Notes: generated by a model from the letters alone, not told the origin. Positions 1 to 10,370 are shown, counted from the first letter of the stretch. The stretch is DNA of 64,000 nt from Pseudothioclava sp033100795 (GCF_033100795.1 NZ_JAWLVI010000001.1:62001-126000); one strand, 5' to 3'. Numbers and translations are program-made.

Positions 1-2452
1 GTTCCCGCTGCGAGCGGAAACTTGCTGTGCCCACGCCGTCCGGCGCCTCGTTCCCAAGCGAGAACTGCTCCATCGTCGAAATCAGGATGTTTGCTTCGCG
101 GTTGAGCGACTGACTCGCCGCTGTGGATTGTTCGAACATCGCAGCGTTTTGCTGTGTAACCTGATCCAGTTGGTGCACAGCGGAATTGATCTCGTTGAGA
201 CCGGTTGACTGTTCGCGTGTCGAAACCGCGATATCAGACACGACCGAGAAAATATCCGTTACCGAAATCTGGATGCTGCCAAGGGCATCACCAGCCTGGC
301 CGACCAGATCGACCCCCCGCTTCACCTGATTGGAGGAAGAGGAAATTAGTCCTGCAATTTCACGCGCGGCATCGGAGGAGCGTTGGGCGAGAGCACGCAC
401 CTCGGAAGCGACGACGGCAAAACCGCGACCTGCCTCGCCTGCGCGTGCAGCCTCTACCCCAGCGTTCAGGGCCAGAAGGTTGGTCTGGAAAGCAATCTCG
501 TCAATCACGCTGGTGATTTTCGAAATCTTGTTCGAACTGTCTTCGATTTCGCCCATAGCGGTGACGGCTTCGCGGACGATATTCCCGCTCGTCTCGGCGT
601 GTGACTTGGCATCGGCCACCATTTTATTAGCCCTGTCGGCGCCGTCGGCGGCGGATTGAACGGCCGCCGTCAACTGGTTCATCGCTGCGGCGGTCTGTTC
701 CAGCGTTGCCGCCTGCTGCTCGGTCCGGCGCGACATATCGTCGGCGGCGGCAGCAATTTGGCCGGCCTCGTTGCGGATCGAGTTTGCGTTGTCGAGCACC
801 TGTTTGATCGCAAACAGAAGGTTGGTTGTGGCGGTGTTGTAGTCGATGCGCAGGGTCTCGTAGCTTTGCGGGAATTCCCTGTCGATGGACGAGGCAAGAT
901 CACCGTTCGAGAGCTTCTCGAGTGCGGCGCGCAGAGCTTCGACGACGTTTCGTTGAGCTTCTTCCATCGTTTTGCGCTCGATATCCAGCTTGTCGAGCGC
1001 GGCCTGTTGCGCGGTCACATCATTGGCCAGGAGGCAAAAGTGGGTGAGTTCCCCTTCGTCGTTGAGAATCGGGTTTGCCGAGCCTTCGAGCTGCACCTCG
1101 CGCCCGCCGAGCAACAGGATGAAGCGCCCTACAATCGGTTGAAGATTGGACATCAACTGGCACACCGGCGTGCCTTCATGCAGGATTTTACCGGCCATAC
1201 TGACGCCGAGCAGTGCTTCTGGTGAGGAGCCGAGAAGTGTCGCACAGGCGGCATTCAAAAGGTCGATGCGGGCGTCCGGTGTCAGGTCGATGCGAAGCTG
1301 GTTGCGGTGGATGGCGTCGATCACGGCGGCATTGCGTTGTTCGTCAGTCAGGTCGCGCCACTCGGAGACATGCCCGATCTTTTGCCCGCTTTCGTCATAG
1401 ACCGGATTGATCATGACGCTGAGATAACCGCTTTCGAGTTGCTGGCCGATACGGATCGTGTCCGACGAACCCGCGTCAAGCGATCCGGCTGCGCGGGGGC
1501 CGGCGGAGAGAATTTCATCCGCGCGGTATCCGATAAGATTGTCGGCGGAAAAGGCGCTGTGAACTGTGTGCAGCGCCGCCTCGTGTTTGCGTAAAAGCTG
1601 GCTCGCCGCCTCGTTCACATAGGTGATGCGGTGGTCGTTGCCGGTCAGGATCACGGCCGACGTGCTGGCGTCGAGAGCGGTCGAATTCACCTTCGCCTGC
1701 CGGTTTATCGCAGCCGAGGCTTTGAGCGAATCGCGCAATTCCTCGATCGCGCGCGCGATCATGCCGATCTCGTCTTTGCGCCGACGGCCCCTGATTTCAA
1801 CGGAAAAATCCTCGTTTTGGACAGCCTGGACGGCTTGGGCGACGCGGCGCAACGGCGCCCCGATAGAACCGCTGAACACCCATGCCGCCCCAGCCAGAGC
1901 AACCACGAACACAGCCGCTGTGATCGACAGCGCCTTTATCAGGCTGGCTTTCAGCGCGGCGGTCGCCAGTTCCGAAGACCACTCCATTGCGACAACTCCG
2001 AGGAGGGTGCCGTCATTGCTGAGCGCGGGCATGGCGTAAGAGAGCGTCGCCATATCGGTTTGCGCTTCGATTTCTTTATAGGCGGTCTGCGCGAGCGACA
2101 TCAGCTGAGACGCGCCGCTATCGGGAACTGACGCGGCAAACTCCTCTCCGGTCTTGTCGAGAATGATCGCACCGGTCGATTCTCCGCCGAGATTTGTCAT
2201 CATTTCGGCCAGAACTTGTGCGCCGCGGTCTGGCGCGGAAAAGCGCAGCGGACTAATGATCAGCCCTGTCAGGTCGGAGGTGGAACGGGTCAGCCGCTCG
2301 TGCGCGGTGGCAAAGGCCGCTTCTTTAGAACTGCTGAAATTAAGCAAGGTCAACATGCCGGTGACGCAGAGCGTGCAGATGAAAACGATCAGCGTGGAGC
2401 GCATGAATACCGAGTGAAAAAACGAAATCTTCGACGCGTTGGTCCCGGTCAT
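1..2452 (-). CDS. Methyl-accepting chemotaxis protein, C-terminus cut by window edge
   Basis: An open frame runs from an ATG at 2452 to the window edge without a stop (about 817 codons visible). Seen: a first membrane helix near residues 19-38, a periplasmic stretch, a second helix near 171-194, a HAMP region near 195-247, two PAS-like sensor segments in roughly 255-490, then the long coiled coil of the chemoreceptor signalling domain with the hairpin-tip motif EAARAGEAGRGFAVVA near residues 670-690. The family senses ligands or redox state and controls CheA through CheW. HAMP plus two cytoplasmic PAS segments suggests both periplasmic and cytosolic input. The start is preceded by a GGAGG-like stretch (complement of cctcc at 2453-2458 region, reading GCCTCCTAT). 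The last residues and any methylation or pentapeptide tether lie outside the window. Confidence 0.93.
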   Translation of the reverse strand, partial: MTGTNASKISFFHSVFMRSTLIVFICTLCVTGMLTLLNFSSSKEAAFATAHERLTRSTSDLTGLIISPLRFSAPDRGAQVLAEMMTNLGGESTGAIILDKTGEEFAASVPDSGASQLMSLAQTAYKEIEAQTDMATLSYAMPALSNDGTLLGVVAMEWSSELATAALKASLIKALSITAAVFVVALAGAAWVFSGSIGAPLRRVAQAVQAVQNEDFSVEIRGRRRKDEIGMIARAIEELRDSLKASAAINRQAKVNSTALDASTSAVILTGNDHRITYVNEAASQLLRKHEAALHTVHSAFSADNLIGYRADEILSAGPRAAGSLDAGSSDTIRIGQQLESGYLSVMINPVYDESGQKIGHVSEWRDLTDEQRNAAVIDAIHRNQLRIDLTPDARIDLLNAACATLLGSSPEALLGVSMAGKILHEGTPVCQLMSNLQPIVGRFILLLGGREVQLEGSANPILNDEGELTHFCLLANDVTAQQAALDKLDIERKTMEEAQRNVVEALRAALEKLSNGDLASSIDREFPQSYETLRIDYNTATTNLLFAIKQVLDNANSIRNEAGQIAAAADDMSRRTEQQAATLEQTAAAMNQLTAAVQSAADGADRANKMVADAKSHAETSGNIVREAVTAMGEIEDSSNKISKITSVIDEIAFQTNLLALNAGVEAARAGEAGRGFAVVASEVRALAQRSSDAAREIAGLISSSSNQVKRGVDLVGQAGDALGSIQISVTDIFSVVSDIAVSTREQSTGLNEINSAVHQLDQVTQQNAAMFEQSTAASQSLNREANILISTMEQFSLGNEAPDGVGTASFRSQRE

Positions 2453-2754
2453 AGGAGGCTCCAGTCTGTATGGATGGTGAGCGGACTGCAAAGAGGCATG
2501 GCTTTGGCTGTGCCGCCAACAGGCCGAAGGGATAGGTTGGGCTGTCTGTGTCCTGTGGCGCGCATGTCTTCCGAGAATCCGTGTGAGGCATTGAACGGAG
2601 AGACGTTAGCGAGCAGACTCTTTCGTCTGAGTTAATCCCTGTCGCCAAGCCGCAATAAAAATGCTGCCCTTGAAGGCCGCGTCCCACGACACTAAGACTT
2701 GAGTAAAGTTCTGCGGCTATGGATGGTCGCAGACAGATTCTGGAAAGGGCAGCG
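2453..2754. other. Intergenic promoter region between mcp and clpP
   Basis: About 300 bases between the divergent chemoreceptor gene and clpP. No convincing reading frame is seen. It contains a small hairpin (CAGAC...GTCTG near 2613-2628) and the candidate heat-shock promoter annotated separately. Confidence 0.6.
2669..2697 (+). promoter_or_regulatory. Candidate RpoH-type promoter of clpP
   Basis: CTTGAA at 2669-2674 and CTAAGA at 2692-2697 are separated by 17 bases and lie about 58 bases upstream of the clpP start. Alphaproteobacterial sigma-32 promoters favour a CTTGAA -35 element, and clpP is a classic heat-shock gene. The -10 match is partial, so this is inference. Confidence 0.35.
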
Positions 2755-3381
2755 ATGAAAGATCCGATCGACCTGTATATGAACACGCTGGTGCCGATGG
2801 TCGTTGAACAGACCTCGCGCGGCGAGCGTGCCTACGACATTTATTCGCGGCTCCTGAAAGAGCGGATCATTTTCCTGTCCGGCCCCGTGCATGACGGGAT
2901 GTCGACGCTGATCTGCGCGCAGCTTCTGTTCCTTGAAGCGGAAAACCCGACCAAGGAAATCGCTATGTATATCAATAGCCCAGGCGGTGTCGTGACCTCG
3001 GGCCTGTCGATCTATGACACGATGCAATATATCAAGCCGAAGGTCTCGACGCTGGTGATCGGGCAGGCGGCCTCGATGGGGTCGCTCTTGCTGACGGCGG
3101 GCGAAAAGGGGATGCGCTTCTCGCTGCCCAACTCGCGCGTGATGGTGCACCAGCCGTCGGGCGGCTATCAGGGGCAGGTGACGGATATCATGATCCACGC
3201 CCGCGAGGTTGAGGGGCTGAAACGCCGTCTGAACGAAATATATGTAAAACACACGGGTAACGATTACGCGACCGTCGAGGCCGGGCTTGAACGCGACAAC
3301 TTCATGTCGGCGCAAGAGGCCAAGGACTGGGGGCTGATCGACGAGATTCTCGAAAGCCGCCCGCGTGAAGGCGATAAATAA
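2755..3381 (+). CDS. clpP: ATP-dependent Clp protease proteolytic subunit
   Basis: Serine peptidase subunit that forms the tetradecameric chamber and works with ClpX or ClpA in the cytoplasm to degrade regulators and ssrA-tagged proteins. The 208-residue product is of normal family length. The catalytic triad is visible as Ser107 (AASMGS), His132 (MVHQPSGG) and Asp181 (LERDNF). The ATG at 2755 was chosen over the in-frame ATG at 2719 because GGAAAGG lies about 8 bases upstream and homologues start close to the MKDPIDLYM motif. clpX follows 116 bases downstream in the same direction, the usual pairing. Confidence 0.97.
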   Translation: MKDPIDLYMNTLVPMVVEQTSRGERAYDIYSRLLKERIIFLSGPVHDGMSTLICAQLLFLEAENPTKEIAMYINSPGGVVTSGLSIYDTMQYIKPKVSTLVIGQAASMGSLLLTAGEKGMRFSLPNSRVMVHQPSGGYQGQVTDIMIHAREVEGLKRRLNEIYVKHTGNDYATVEAGLERDNFMSAQEAKDWGLIDEILESRPREGDK

Positions 3382-3497
3382 GCCAGCTTAACGGCTTTGG
3401 CATTTTGACATTGAGGTGACGGTGGGCCTGACTTAGACTTCGGTCAAAGGCTCACCCAAACCGCACCGGCAAGCCCGGTCAGGCGCAGAGGAAAGAC

Positions 3498-4766
<1,269 letters not shown>

Positions 4767-4790
4767 ACCCCCCGGATTGTGCTGCGAATG

Positions 4791-4820
4791 ATGCGGACCT
4801 TCGGGTCCGCATTTTCGTTT
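4791..4820 (+). terminator. Rho-independent terminator of clpX
   Basis: A 9-bp perfect stem (ATGCGGACC / GGTCCGCAT) with a TTCG tetraloop is followed by TTTCGTTT. It lies just after clpX, and no gene begins until 5000. Confidence 0.85.
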
Positions 4821-4999
4821 CTGGAGAACAGAGGCAGAGGTGATTCCCCGCATGTTGATCGTCGCGCGAAGCCTCTCTCGCGAATATCCGCGATTGCCGC
4901 CGGATTTGGCTGCTCAAGCGGGGGAACTGCGCGCTTCTGGCACTGGACCTTTGGCGCTCCTTCGCTATAAGGAGGGGGAATTGCCTGCGGAGGATAGAC

Positions 5000-5374
5000 A
5001 TGAAATTCCTGCTTCGCCTTTTGACCTGGTGGAATGGCCAGACCCTTGGCACCCAAATCTTTACCGCGCGCAAGGGCGTGAAGGTCGGCGAAGATGCGCA
5101 GGGCAACGTCTATTACCAGACCCGCGACGGTAAGCGCCGCTGGGTGATCTATAACGGCGAGGTCGAGGCTTCGCGAATCTCGCCCGATTGGCACGGCTGG
5201 ATCCACTTCACCTATGACGAGCCGCCGACCAAGGCACCGCTGGCCCATAAATCGTGGGAACTTCCGCATCAGGATAACATGACCGGCACGGCTGCGGCCT
5301 TTGCTCCGGCGGGTTCGCTGCGTCAGGCCGTGCCTGCGCAACGCCGCGATTACGAGGCTTGGCAGCCTGAATAA
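5000..5374 (+). CDS. NDUFA12-family NADH:ubiquinone oxidoreductase accessory subunit
   Basis: A 124-residue protein carrying the family core: KVGEDAQGNVYYQ, RRWVIYNGEVEASRI and the WHGWIH motif. In mitochondria and alphaproteobacteria this small protein is an accessory subunit of respiratory complex I on the matrix/cytoplasmic side. GGAGGATAGAC directly precedes the ATG. It is 12 bases upstream of the mlaD-like gene and probably co-transcribed with it, an arrangement common in Rhodobacteraceae. The C-terminal tail (AVPAQRRDYEAWQPE) also matches the family. Confidence 0.93.
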   Translation: MKFLLRLLTWWNGQTLGTQIFTARKGVKVGEDAQGNVYYQTRDGKRRWVIYNGEVEASRISPDWHGWIHFTYDEPPTKAPLAHKSWELPHQDNMTGTAAAFAPAGSLRQAVPAQRRDYEAWQPE

Positions 5375-5386
5375 GGCGGAGGCCAT

Positions 5387-5842
5387 ATGAGCGAACCTCG
5401 TGCAGAGATTTTGACTGGCGCTGCCGTTCTTGCGGTGGCGCTTGGCTTTTTGGTCTGGGCCTCGAAGGGCGAAGATTTCGGTAGCACGGGCGGGCAATAT
5501 CCGCTGCGCGCCTCGTTCCGCTCGGTCGAGGGGGTCACGGTTGGCACAGATGTGCGCATGGCGGGGGTCAAGATCGGCACGGTGACGGAGCTTTCCCTCA
5601 ACCCGCAAACCTTTTTCGCCGATGCGACAGTTTCGCTGCGTGACGATGTGATCCTGCCCGAAGATTCCGCCATTGCAATTGCGTCCGAGGGGCTTCTTGG
5701 CGGCGCCTTCGTCGAGATTGTTCCCGGCGGAAGTCTGGATAACCTCGCAGCGGGGGACGAGATTCTGGACACGCAGGGTGCGGTCTCGGTGCTGTCGTTG
5801 ATGATGAAATTCGCCGGCGGGTCGTCGGAAGAGGGTCAGTGA
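5387..5842 (+). CDS. mlaD: MlaD-type phospholipid transport protein (MCE domain)
   Basis: A 151-residue protein with one N-terminal membrane helix (about residues 9-26) followed by an MCE domain (about 38-115; motifs GVTVGTDVRMAGVKIGTV and SEGLLGGAFVEI). MlaD forms a hexameric ring in the periplasm bound to the MlaFEB ABC transporter, which moves phospholipids between the membranes. The mlaEF genes are not adjacent here, which suggests a split locus. GGCGGAGGCCAT gives a ribosome site. The stop overlaps the next start by one base (TGATG), implying translational coupling. Confidence 0.92.
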   Translation: MSEPRAEILTGAAVLAVALGFLVWASKGEDFGSTGGQYPLRASFRSVEGVTVGTDVRMAGVKIGTVTELSLNPQTFFADATVSLRDDVILPEDSAIAIASEGLLGGAFVEIVPGGSLDNLAAGDEILDTQGAVSVLSLMMKFAGGSSEEGQ

Positions 5843-6207
5843 TGCGTCTGGTTGTTGCTTTGGTTGCTACGCTTTCGGCAGGAGCCGCGCTGGCGCAGGA
5901 TGCCCCTTCGGGGTTGGCCGATGCCGGGGCGGCTGTTTTGCGCGGCCTCGACAAGGTTGCGGGCACGGCAGCGGACATCGAACTCGCGATCGGGCAATCG
6001 GTTGATTATGGGCAAATCCGCATCACGCTGGACGCCTGCCGCTATCCGCCCTCCGATCCGTCTTCGAACGCCTATGCCTTTGTGACGGTTGAGGAAAAAG
6101 ACGCAGCCCCGGTGTTTTCCGGCTGGATGATCGCGGATAGCCCGGCGCTTTCGGCGGTGGATCATCAGCGCTATGACGTCTGGGTCATCCGCTGCAAGAC
6201 CGAATAG
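5842..6207 (+). CDS. DUF2155 domain exported protein
   Basis: A 121-residue product with a clear signal peptide (MRLVVALVATLSAGAALA, cleavage near QDAP) and a C-terminal DUF2155 domain (ITLDACRYPPSD, FSGWMIADSPALSAVDHQRYDVWVIRC). DUF2155 proteins in Rhodobacterales commonly sit between mlaD-like and aat genes. The function is unknown; periplasmic location is inferred. Its start overlaps the mlaD stop. Its last 37 bases overlap the 3' end of the convergent aat gene, with both stop codons supported. Confidence 0.88.
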   Translation: MRLVVALVATLSAGAALAQDAPSGLADAGAAVLRGLDKVAGTAADIELAIGQSVDYGQIRITLDACRYPPSDPSSNAYAFVTVEEKDAAPVFSGWMIADSPALSAVDHQRYDVWVIRCKTE

Positions 6208-6809
6208 GCATCATCAATCGCGGGTGCGGCGAAATCCGCGTCGATTTGCAGCGCCTCGGCCAGCCAGTTCTTATAGTTGTCGCGCGGAATCTCGATCCCG
6301 CCCAAGGACGCCAGGTGCGGTGTCAGATATTGCGTATCGAACAGCGTGAACCCCGCGCGGCGCAGCCGGTCAACCGTATGAACCAGCGCGATTTTTGACG
6401 CATCGGTCGTGCGCGAAAACATGCTTTCCCCAAAGAAGGCACCACCCAGAGTGACCCCGAAAATGCCGCCCACCAGTTCGCCTGCGCGCCAGACCTCCAG
6501 CGAATGGGCAAAGCCTGCGGCGTGAAGCTGGTCATATAGTGCAAACAGGGGGCCGTTGATCCATGTTTCTTCGCGCGCGGCGCAGCCCTCGACGGTGGCG
6601 CGAAAGGCGCGGTTGATCGTGACGCGATACTCGCCGCTGCGCAGTCTGCGCGCCAGTGATCGGGAGATGTGGAGGCCGTCCAGCGGGATGATGCCGCGCT
6701 GCTGCGGCTCGAACCAGTAAAGACGCGTATCCTCGCGGCTTTCGGCCATCGGGAAGATGCCCTGCGCATAGCCCGACAGCAGAAGTTCGGGGCTTAACCG
6801 ATCTGACAT
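6171..6809 (-). CDS. aat: Leucyl/phenylalanyl-tRNA-protein transferase
   Basis: Transfers Leu or Phe from aminoacyl-tRNA to N-terminal Arg/Lys of proteins, marking them for ClpS/ClpAP (bacterial N-degron pathway). The 212-residue protein has family motifs LLSGYAQGIFPM, WFEPQQRGIIPLD, the W-x-N-G type segment ETWINGPLFALYDQLH, GELVGGIFGVTLGGAFFGESMFS and LFDTQYLTPHLASLGG. The ATG at 6809 is preceded by GGAGCGGA. It lies downstream of accC but is separated from it by the start region and read away from it; its 3' end overlaps the DUF2155 gene. Confidence 0.96.
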   Translation of the reverse strand: MSDRLSPELLLSGYAQGIFPMAESREDTRLYWFEPQQRGIIPLDGLHISRSLARRLRSGEYRVTINRAFRATVEGCAAREETWINGPLFALYDQLHAAGFAHSLEVWRAGELVGGIFGVTLGGAFFGESMFSRTTDASKIALVHTVDRLRRAGFTLFDTQYLTPHLASLGGIEIPRDNYKNWLAEALQIDADFAAPAIDDAYSVLQRMTQTS

Positions 6810-6871
6810 ATCCGCTCCTTCGCTATCGCACCTGCGCAGAATGGCGCAGCCGAAGGGGAAGATCAACGCAA

Positions 6872-6902
6872 CGAAAAACGCCCCCGTTTCGCGGGGGCGT
6901 TC
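6872..6902 (-). terminator. Rho-independent terminator of accC
   Basis: A 10-bp stem (AACGCCCCCG / CGGGGGCGTT) around a 5-base loop. On the minus strand it is followed by TTTTTCGTT. It lies 4 bases beyond the accC stop codon. Confidence 0.8.
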
Positions 6903-6906
6903 GGGG

Positions 6907-8253
6907 TTAGCCGTAGGTCTTGGCCAGCCATTTTTCCAGCCAGTGGATCGAGTAATCGCCCCGCTGGATGTCGGGTTCCGCCAAAAGCTGGTGGAACAGC
7001 GGCACCGTGGTATCGACACCGTCCACGATCAGCTCGCCCAAGGCGCGGCTCAGGCGCGCCAGCGCTTCGTTCCGGTCGCGCCCGTGCACGATCAGCTTGC
7101 CGATCAGGCTGTCGTAATAGGGCGGGATTTTGTAGCCGTCATAAAGCGCGCTATCCATCCGCACGCCCAGACCGCCCGGAGCGTGATACTGGGTGATCTT
7201 GCCGGGGCAGGGGGCGAAGTTCGGCAGACGCTCGGCGTTGATCCGCACTTCGATGGCGGCGCCGTTGATCTTGAGGTTTTCCTGCGTGAACTCCATCTCT
7301 TCGCCAGCGGCGACGCGGATTTGTTCGCGCACCAGATCGACGCCGAAAATTGCCTCGGTGACGGGGTGTTCCACCTGAAGGCGGGTGTTCATCTCGATGA
7401 AGAAGAACTCTCCGTCCTCATACAGAAACTCGATCGTGCCAGCGCCGATGTATTTCAGCTCGGCCATTGCGTCGGCGCAGATTTTGCCGATGCGCGCGCG
7501 TTCCTCGGGCGTAATGCAGGGGCCGGGAGCCTCTTCAAAGACCTTCTGGTGACGGCGCTGGAGCGAGCAGTCACGCTCGCCCAGATGGACCGCGCGGCCC
7601 TTGCCATCGCCGAAGACCTGAATTTCGATGTGACGCGGCTTCTGGAGGTAACGCTCCATATAAACCTCGTCATTGCCGAAGGCGGCCTTGGCCTCGGAAC
7701 GTGCGGTGCGGAAGGCGATTTCCAGCTCGCTCTCGTCTTTGGCGACTTTCATGCCACGGCCACCGCCGCCAGCCGTCGCCTTGATGATCAGCGGATAGCC
7801 GATTTCGGCGCCGACTTTTCTGGCGGTCTCGAAATCTGGAACGCCTCCGGCCGAGCCAGGAACCACCGGAATGCCAAGGTTCATGGCGGTTTCCTTGGCG
7901 GTGATCTTGTCGCCCATGATGCGGATATGGGCGGCAGACGGGCCGATGAAGGTGATGTCGTGATCTTCGAGAATCTGCACGAAATTCGCATTTTCGGACA
8001 GGAAGCCATAGCCCGGGTGGATCGCTTGCGCGCCGGTAATCTCGCACGCGGCAACGATGGCGGGCACCGAGAGGTAGCTGTCGGTCGAGGAATTCGGCCC
8101 GATGCAGACGCTTTCATCGGCCATACGCACATGCATCGCGTCCGCATCCGCCGTCGAGTGGACCGCGACGCTGGCGATGCCCATCTCGCGGCAGGCGCGG
8201 ATCACGCGCAGCGCGATCTCGCCGCGGTTGGCGATCAGGATCTTGTCGAACAT
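6907..8253 (-). CDS. accC: Biotin carboxylase subunit of acetyl-CoA carboxylase
   Basis: ATP-grasp enzyme that carboxylates biotin on AccB with bicarbonate, the first half-reaction of malonyl-CoA synthesis. The 448 residues are standard length. Seen: N-terminal MFDKILIANRGEIALRVIRA, the glycine-rich ATP loop GGGGRGMKV, the RDCSLQRRHQK motif, and the carboxylase signature with IEMNTRLQVEHPVTE. GAGGACGATCAG precedes the ATG. It follows accB by 10 bases, forming the usual accBC operon, and ends in a strong terminator. Confidence 0.98.
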   Translation of the reverse strand: MFDKILIANRGEIALRVIRACREMGIASVAVHSTADADAMHVRMADESVCIGPNSSTDSYLSVPAIVAACEITGAQAIHPGYGFLSENANFVQILEDHDITFIGPSAAHIRIMGDKITAKETAMNLGIPVVPGSAGGVPDFETARKVGAEIGYPLIIKATAGGGGRGMKVAKDESELEIAFRTARSEAKAAFGNDEVYMERYLQKPRHIEIQVFGDGKGRAVHLGERDCSLQRRHQKVFEEAPGPCITPEERARIGKICADAMAELKYIGAGTIEFLYEDGEFFFIEMNTRLQVEHPVTEAIFGVDLVREQIRVAAGEEMEFTQENLKINGAAIEVRINAERLPNFAPCPGKITQYHAPGGLGVRMDSALYDGYKIPPYYDSLIGKLIVHGRDRNEALARLSRALGELIVDGVDTTVPLFHQLLAEPDIQRGDYSIHWLEKWLAKTYG

Positions 8254-8263
8254 CTGATCGTCC

Positions 8264-8761
8264 TCACTCGATGATCATCAGGGTCGTGCCGAACTCTACG
8301 GGCGTGCCGTCATCCACGAGGATGCGCTTCACAGTGCCAGCTTTGGGGGCCGGAATGTGGTTCATGGTCTTCATGGCTTCGACGATCAGGACGGTCTGGC
8401 CTTCCTTGACCTGTGCGCCGACCTTGACAAAAGGCTCTGCGCCCGGCTCTGCCGCAAGATAGGCGGTGCCGACCATCGGCGAGGGCAGAGCGCCCGGATG
8501 GCTTGCCGGATCTTCGGTTGCGGCTGCTGCCGGTGCTGCGGCGGCAGCGGGCGCTGCCGCAGGTGCTGCGACCGGAGCGGCAGCCACGACCGGCGCGGGG
8601 GCCGCATGGACCACGGTCGCCTGCTTGACGACGCGCACCTCAAGGCTGTCGTCTTCGCCATATTCGCGCACGACGGACAGCTCGGTCAGGTCATTTTTGT
8701 TCAGCAGTTCCGCCAGTGCCTGGATGAAGGCGACATCGTTGTCATGGGAGTTTTTCGTCAT
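8264..8761 (-). CDS. accB: Biotin carboxyl carrier protein of acetyl-CoA carboxylase
   Basis: A 165-residue carrier that shuttles biotin between AccC and the carboxyltransferase. The N-terminal region (residues 1-50) is followed by an Ala/Pro-rich flexible linker (about 52-82) and the C-terminal biotinyl domain. The biotinylated residue is Lys131 in EAMKTMN; the usual motif is EAMKLMN, and Thr in place of Leu is a conservative oddity also seen elsewhere. The ATG at 8761 has AGGATGG upstream. A longer in-frame extension to 8971 has no family support. It is the first gene of accBC. Confidence 0.97.
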   Translation of the reverse strand: MTKNSHDNDVAFIQALAELLNKNDLTELSVVREYGEDDSLEVRVVKQATVVHAAPAPVVAAAPVAAPAAAPAAAAAPAAAATEDPASHPGALPSPMVGTAYLAAEPGAEPFVKVGAQVKEGQTVLIVEAMKTMNHIPAPKAGTVKRILVDDGTPVEFGTTLMIIE

Positions 8762-8988
8762 GCCATCCTCAAGGGTGCTTATGTTTATGAGGCCCGCATC
8801 GGGCCGAAGGTCTCGGGCGGTTATACGCCAGCACGCGGGCGGAGGAAAGCGGGAACGACTGACCCAGCGGAAAGCGCAAAGGAATTTCCATGACCGATAG
8901 CCCCGCCACCCGAAGGCGCAGGGTATCAACCAGCGACCGTTGTCGACTGACACGGTTCTAAAGATGCGCATGCATCCGGCTTTGCGGC

Positions 8989-9579
8989 CTAGCGCGTCAG
9001 ATCCATCTGATGCGGTTCGGGGGCGCCGATAGATTTCCAGACCGTGCCGGATTGCGAGGTCGACACCGGCGCCTGTTCAGAAGCGGAGGTCTGTTTCGCG
9101 CGATCCAGCCGGGGAGTTTCCCCATTTACCCGATCCGGCTCAGCCGCCGCGCCTTGCCGCGCGGGCGCGGGGTCGTCGCTGGCCTGCACCGTCCGGGCGT
9201 CCTCCGCATCGCTTTGGTTCTGAATTTCGGCAACCGTTTTCGGCACACTCATACGGCGCACGGCCTCTGCTTCCAGAGGTGTGACGTCGAAAGTCGGCGG
9301 TGGCCCCGTCGGCCCCTCAGGGTCGATCGGCGCATCCGTTTGCGCGGTCCCGTCTGTTTCAAGCTCATATGCACTCGCTGCGGCTATCGTTTCCAACAGA
9401 CGCGCGGCTTGGGCATGATCTTGCGATGTCTGTGTGTCCACCTGGGCACCCAGACCTCCTTTGGTATTTGCGGACTTCGCCGCGGGCTCCACCGTACTGG
9501 CAGGAGGTTTTTTAGGTGTCGCTGGCATTTGCAGCGGCGACCAGCCAATCTGGGGCAAAAAGCCCGAAATCTGGTCCAT
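8989..9579 (-). CDS. Hypothetical disordered Pro/Ala/Thr-rich protein
   Basis: A 196-residue protein without a recognised domain. It has an ordered-looking start (MDQISGFLPQIGWSPLQ) and then a low-complexity sequence rich in Ala, Pro, Thr, Gln and Asp, with short acidic segments. There is no signal peptide or membrane segment. The start is chosen at 9579 because AAGGAG lies 7 bases upstream; an in-frame GTG at 9612 lacks such a site. It stands alone between accB and the RutR-like gene on the same strand. Such sequences can be flagellar hook-length-like or scaffold proteins, but nothing here proves it. Confidence 0.7.
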   Translation of the reverse strand: MDQISGFLPQIGWSPLQMPATPKKPPASTVEPAAKSANTKGGLGAQVDTQTSQDHAQAARLLETIAAASAYELETDGTAQTDAPIDPEGPTGPPPTFDVTPLEAEAVRRMSVPKTVAEIQNQSDAEDARTVQASDDPAPARQGAAAEPDRVNGETPRLDRAKQTSASEQAPVSTSQSGTVWKSIGAPEPHQMDLTR

Positions 9580-9685
9580 CCCCAAACTCCTTGCTCGAAG
9601 CACCCCCACCAAGACGATTCTGCGCCTTGAATGTGAAGCGGGCGTTAATTTCCGTCTGGCTTCGAAAGGGATGGTTAACAGGCGT

Positions 9686-10330
9686 TCAGGGGGTCAAAAG
9701 CCGCTCGAAGAGCATCTCCAGATGCTTGCCCGCTTCGGTATAGGGGTCGTGGCCTTCGCCCAGAACCGCGCGAACCTGCACATCGAAATCGGCATAATGC
9801 TGAGTCAGCGCCCAGATGGAAAAGATCAAATGGTAGGGATCGACGGGGGCGATCTGCCCCTGTTCCGCCCAATTGCGGAGGATTGCGGCCTTTTCGTCTA
9901 CCAGCGTTTTCAGATCCCCCGACAACCCTTCGCCGATGCGCGGGGCGCCTTGCAGGATTTCATTGGCAAAGAGGCGCGACTCGCGCGGCATCTGCTGGCT
10001 CATTTCTAGCTTGAGACGCATGTAGCGCATGATCTCGTCGCGCGGGGTTCCGTCCGGGTCCATCGCACGCAGGGGCGCAAGCCATGTGTCCATCAACCCG
10101 TTCAGCAGCTCCAGATGGATCGCCTCTTTCGACGGGTAGTAATACAGCAGATTGGGCTTCGACAGCCCCGCCGCCGAGGCAATCTGTTCCAGCGTCGAAC
10201 CACGGAAGCCATTGGCCGAAAATACCTCCAGCGCCGCCTCAAGAATGACCTTGCGGTTCCGCTTCTGGATGCGGGTCATCGGGCGGCCTTCGGGCTGCGC
10301 GGGGGGGTGGTCGGTCGGGCTTTGCGTCAC
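9686..10330 (-). CDS. TetR-family regulator, RutR-like
   Basis: A 214-residue regulator with an N-terminal helix-turn-helix (ALEVFSANGFRGSTLEQIASAAGLSK, then NLLYYYPSKEAIH) and a RutR/YcdC-type ligand domain (LDTWLAPLRAM-like, RLFANEILQGAP, LIFSIWALTQHYADF). E. coli RutR controls pyrimidine degradation and responds to uracil. The start is probably GTG at 10330: AAAGGA lies 9 bases upstream, whereas the ATG at 10279 has no such site. It is divergent from an aminotransferase that can consume beta-alanine, the end product of reductive pyrimidine catabolism, so local regulation is likely. Confidence 0.88.
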   Translation of the reverse strand: MTQSPTDHPPAQPEGRPMTRIQKRNRKVILEAALEVFSANGFRGSTLEQIASAAGLSKPNLLYYYPSKEAIHLELLNGLMDTWLAPLRAMDPDGTPRDEIMRYMRLKLEMSQQMPRESRLFANEILQGAPRIGEGLSGDLKTLVDEKAAILRNWAEQGQIAPVDPYHLIFSIWALTQHYADFDVQVRAVLGEGHDPYTEAGKHLEMLFERLLTP

Positions 10331-10370
10331 AAGATCGGTTCCTTTCGGGAGGTTCTTGTTACAGGAGCGC

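Noticed and set aside
3405..3437. TTGACA at 3405-3410 as a clpX promoter
   Set aside because: No acceptable -10 element at 16-18 bases spacing; the best candidate is 21 bases away.
6841..8274. Plus-strand frame (477 codons) antisense to accC
   Set aside because: accC is full length with all catalytic motifs on the other strand; the antisense frame has no recognisable domain.
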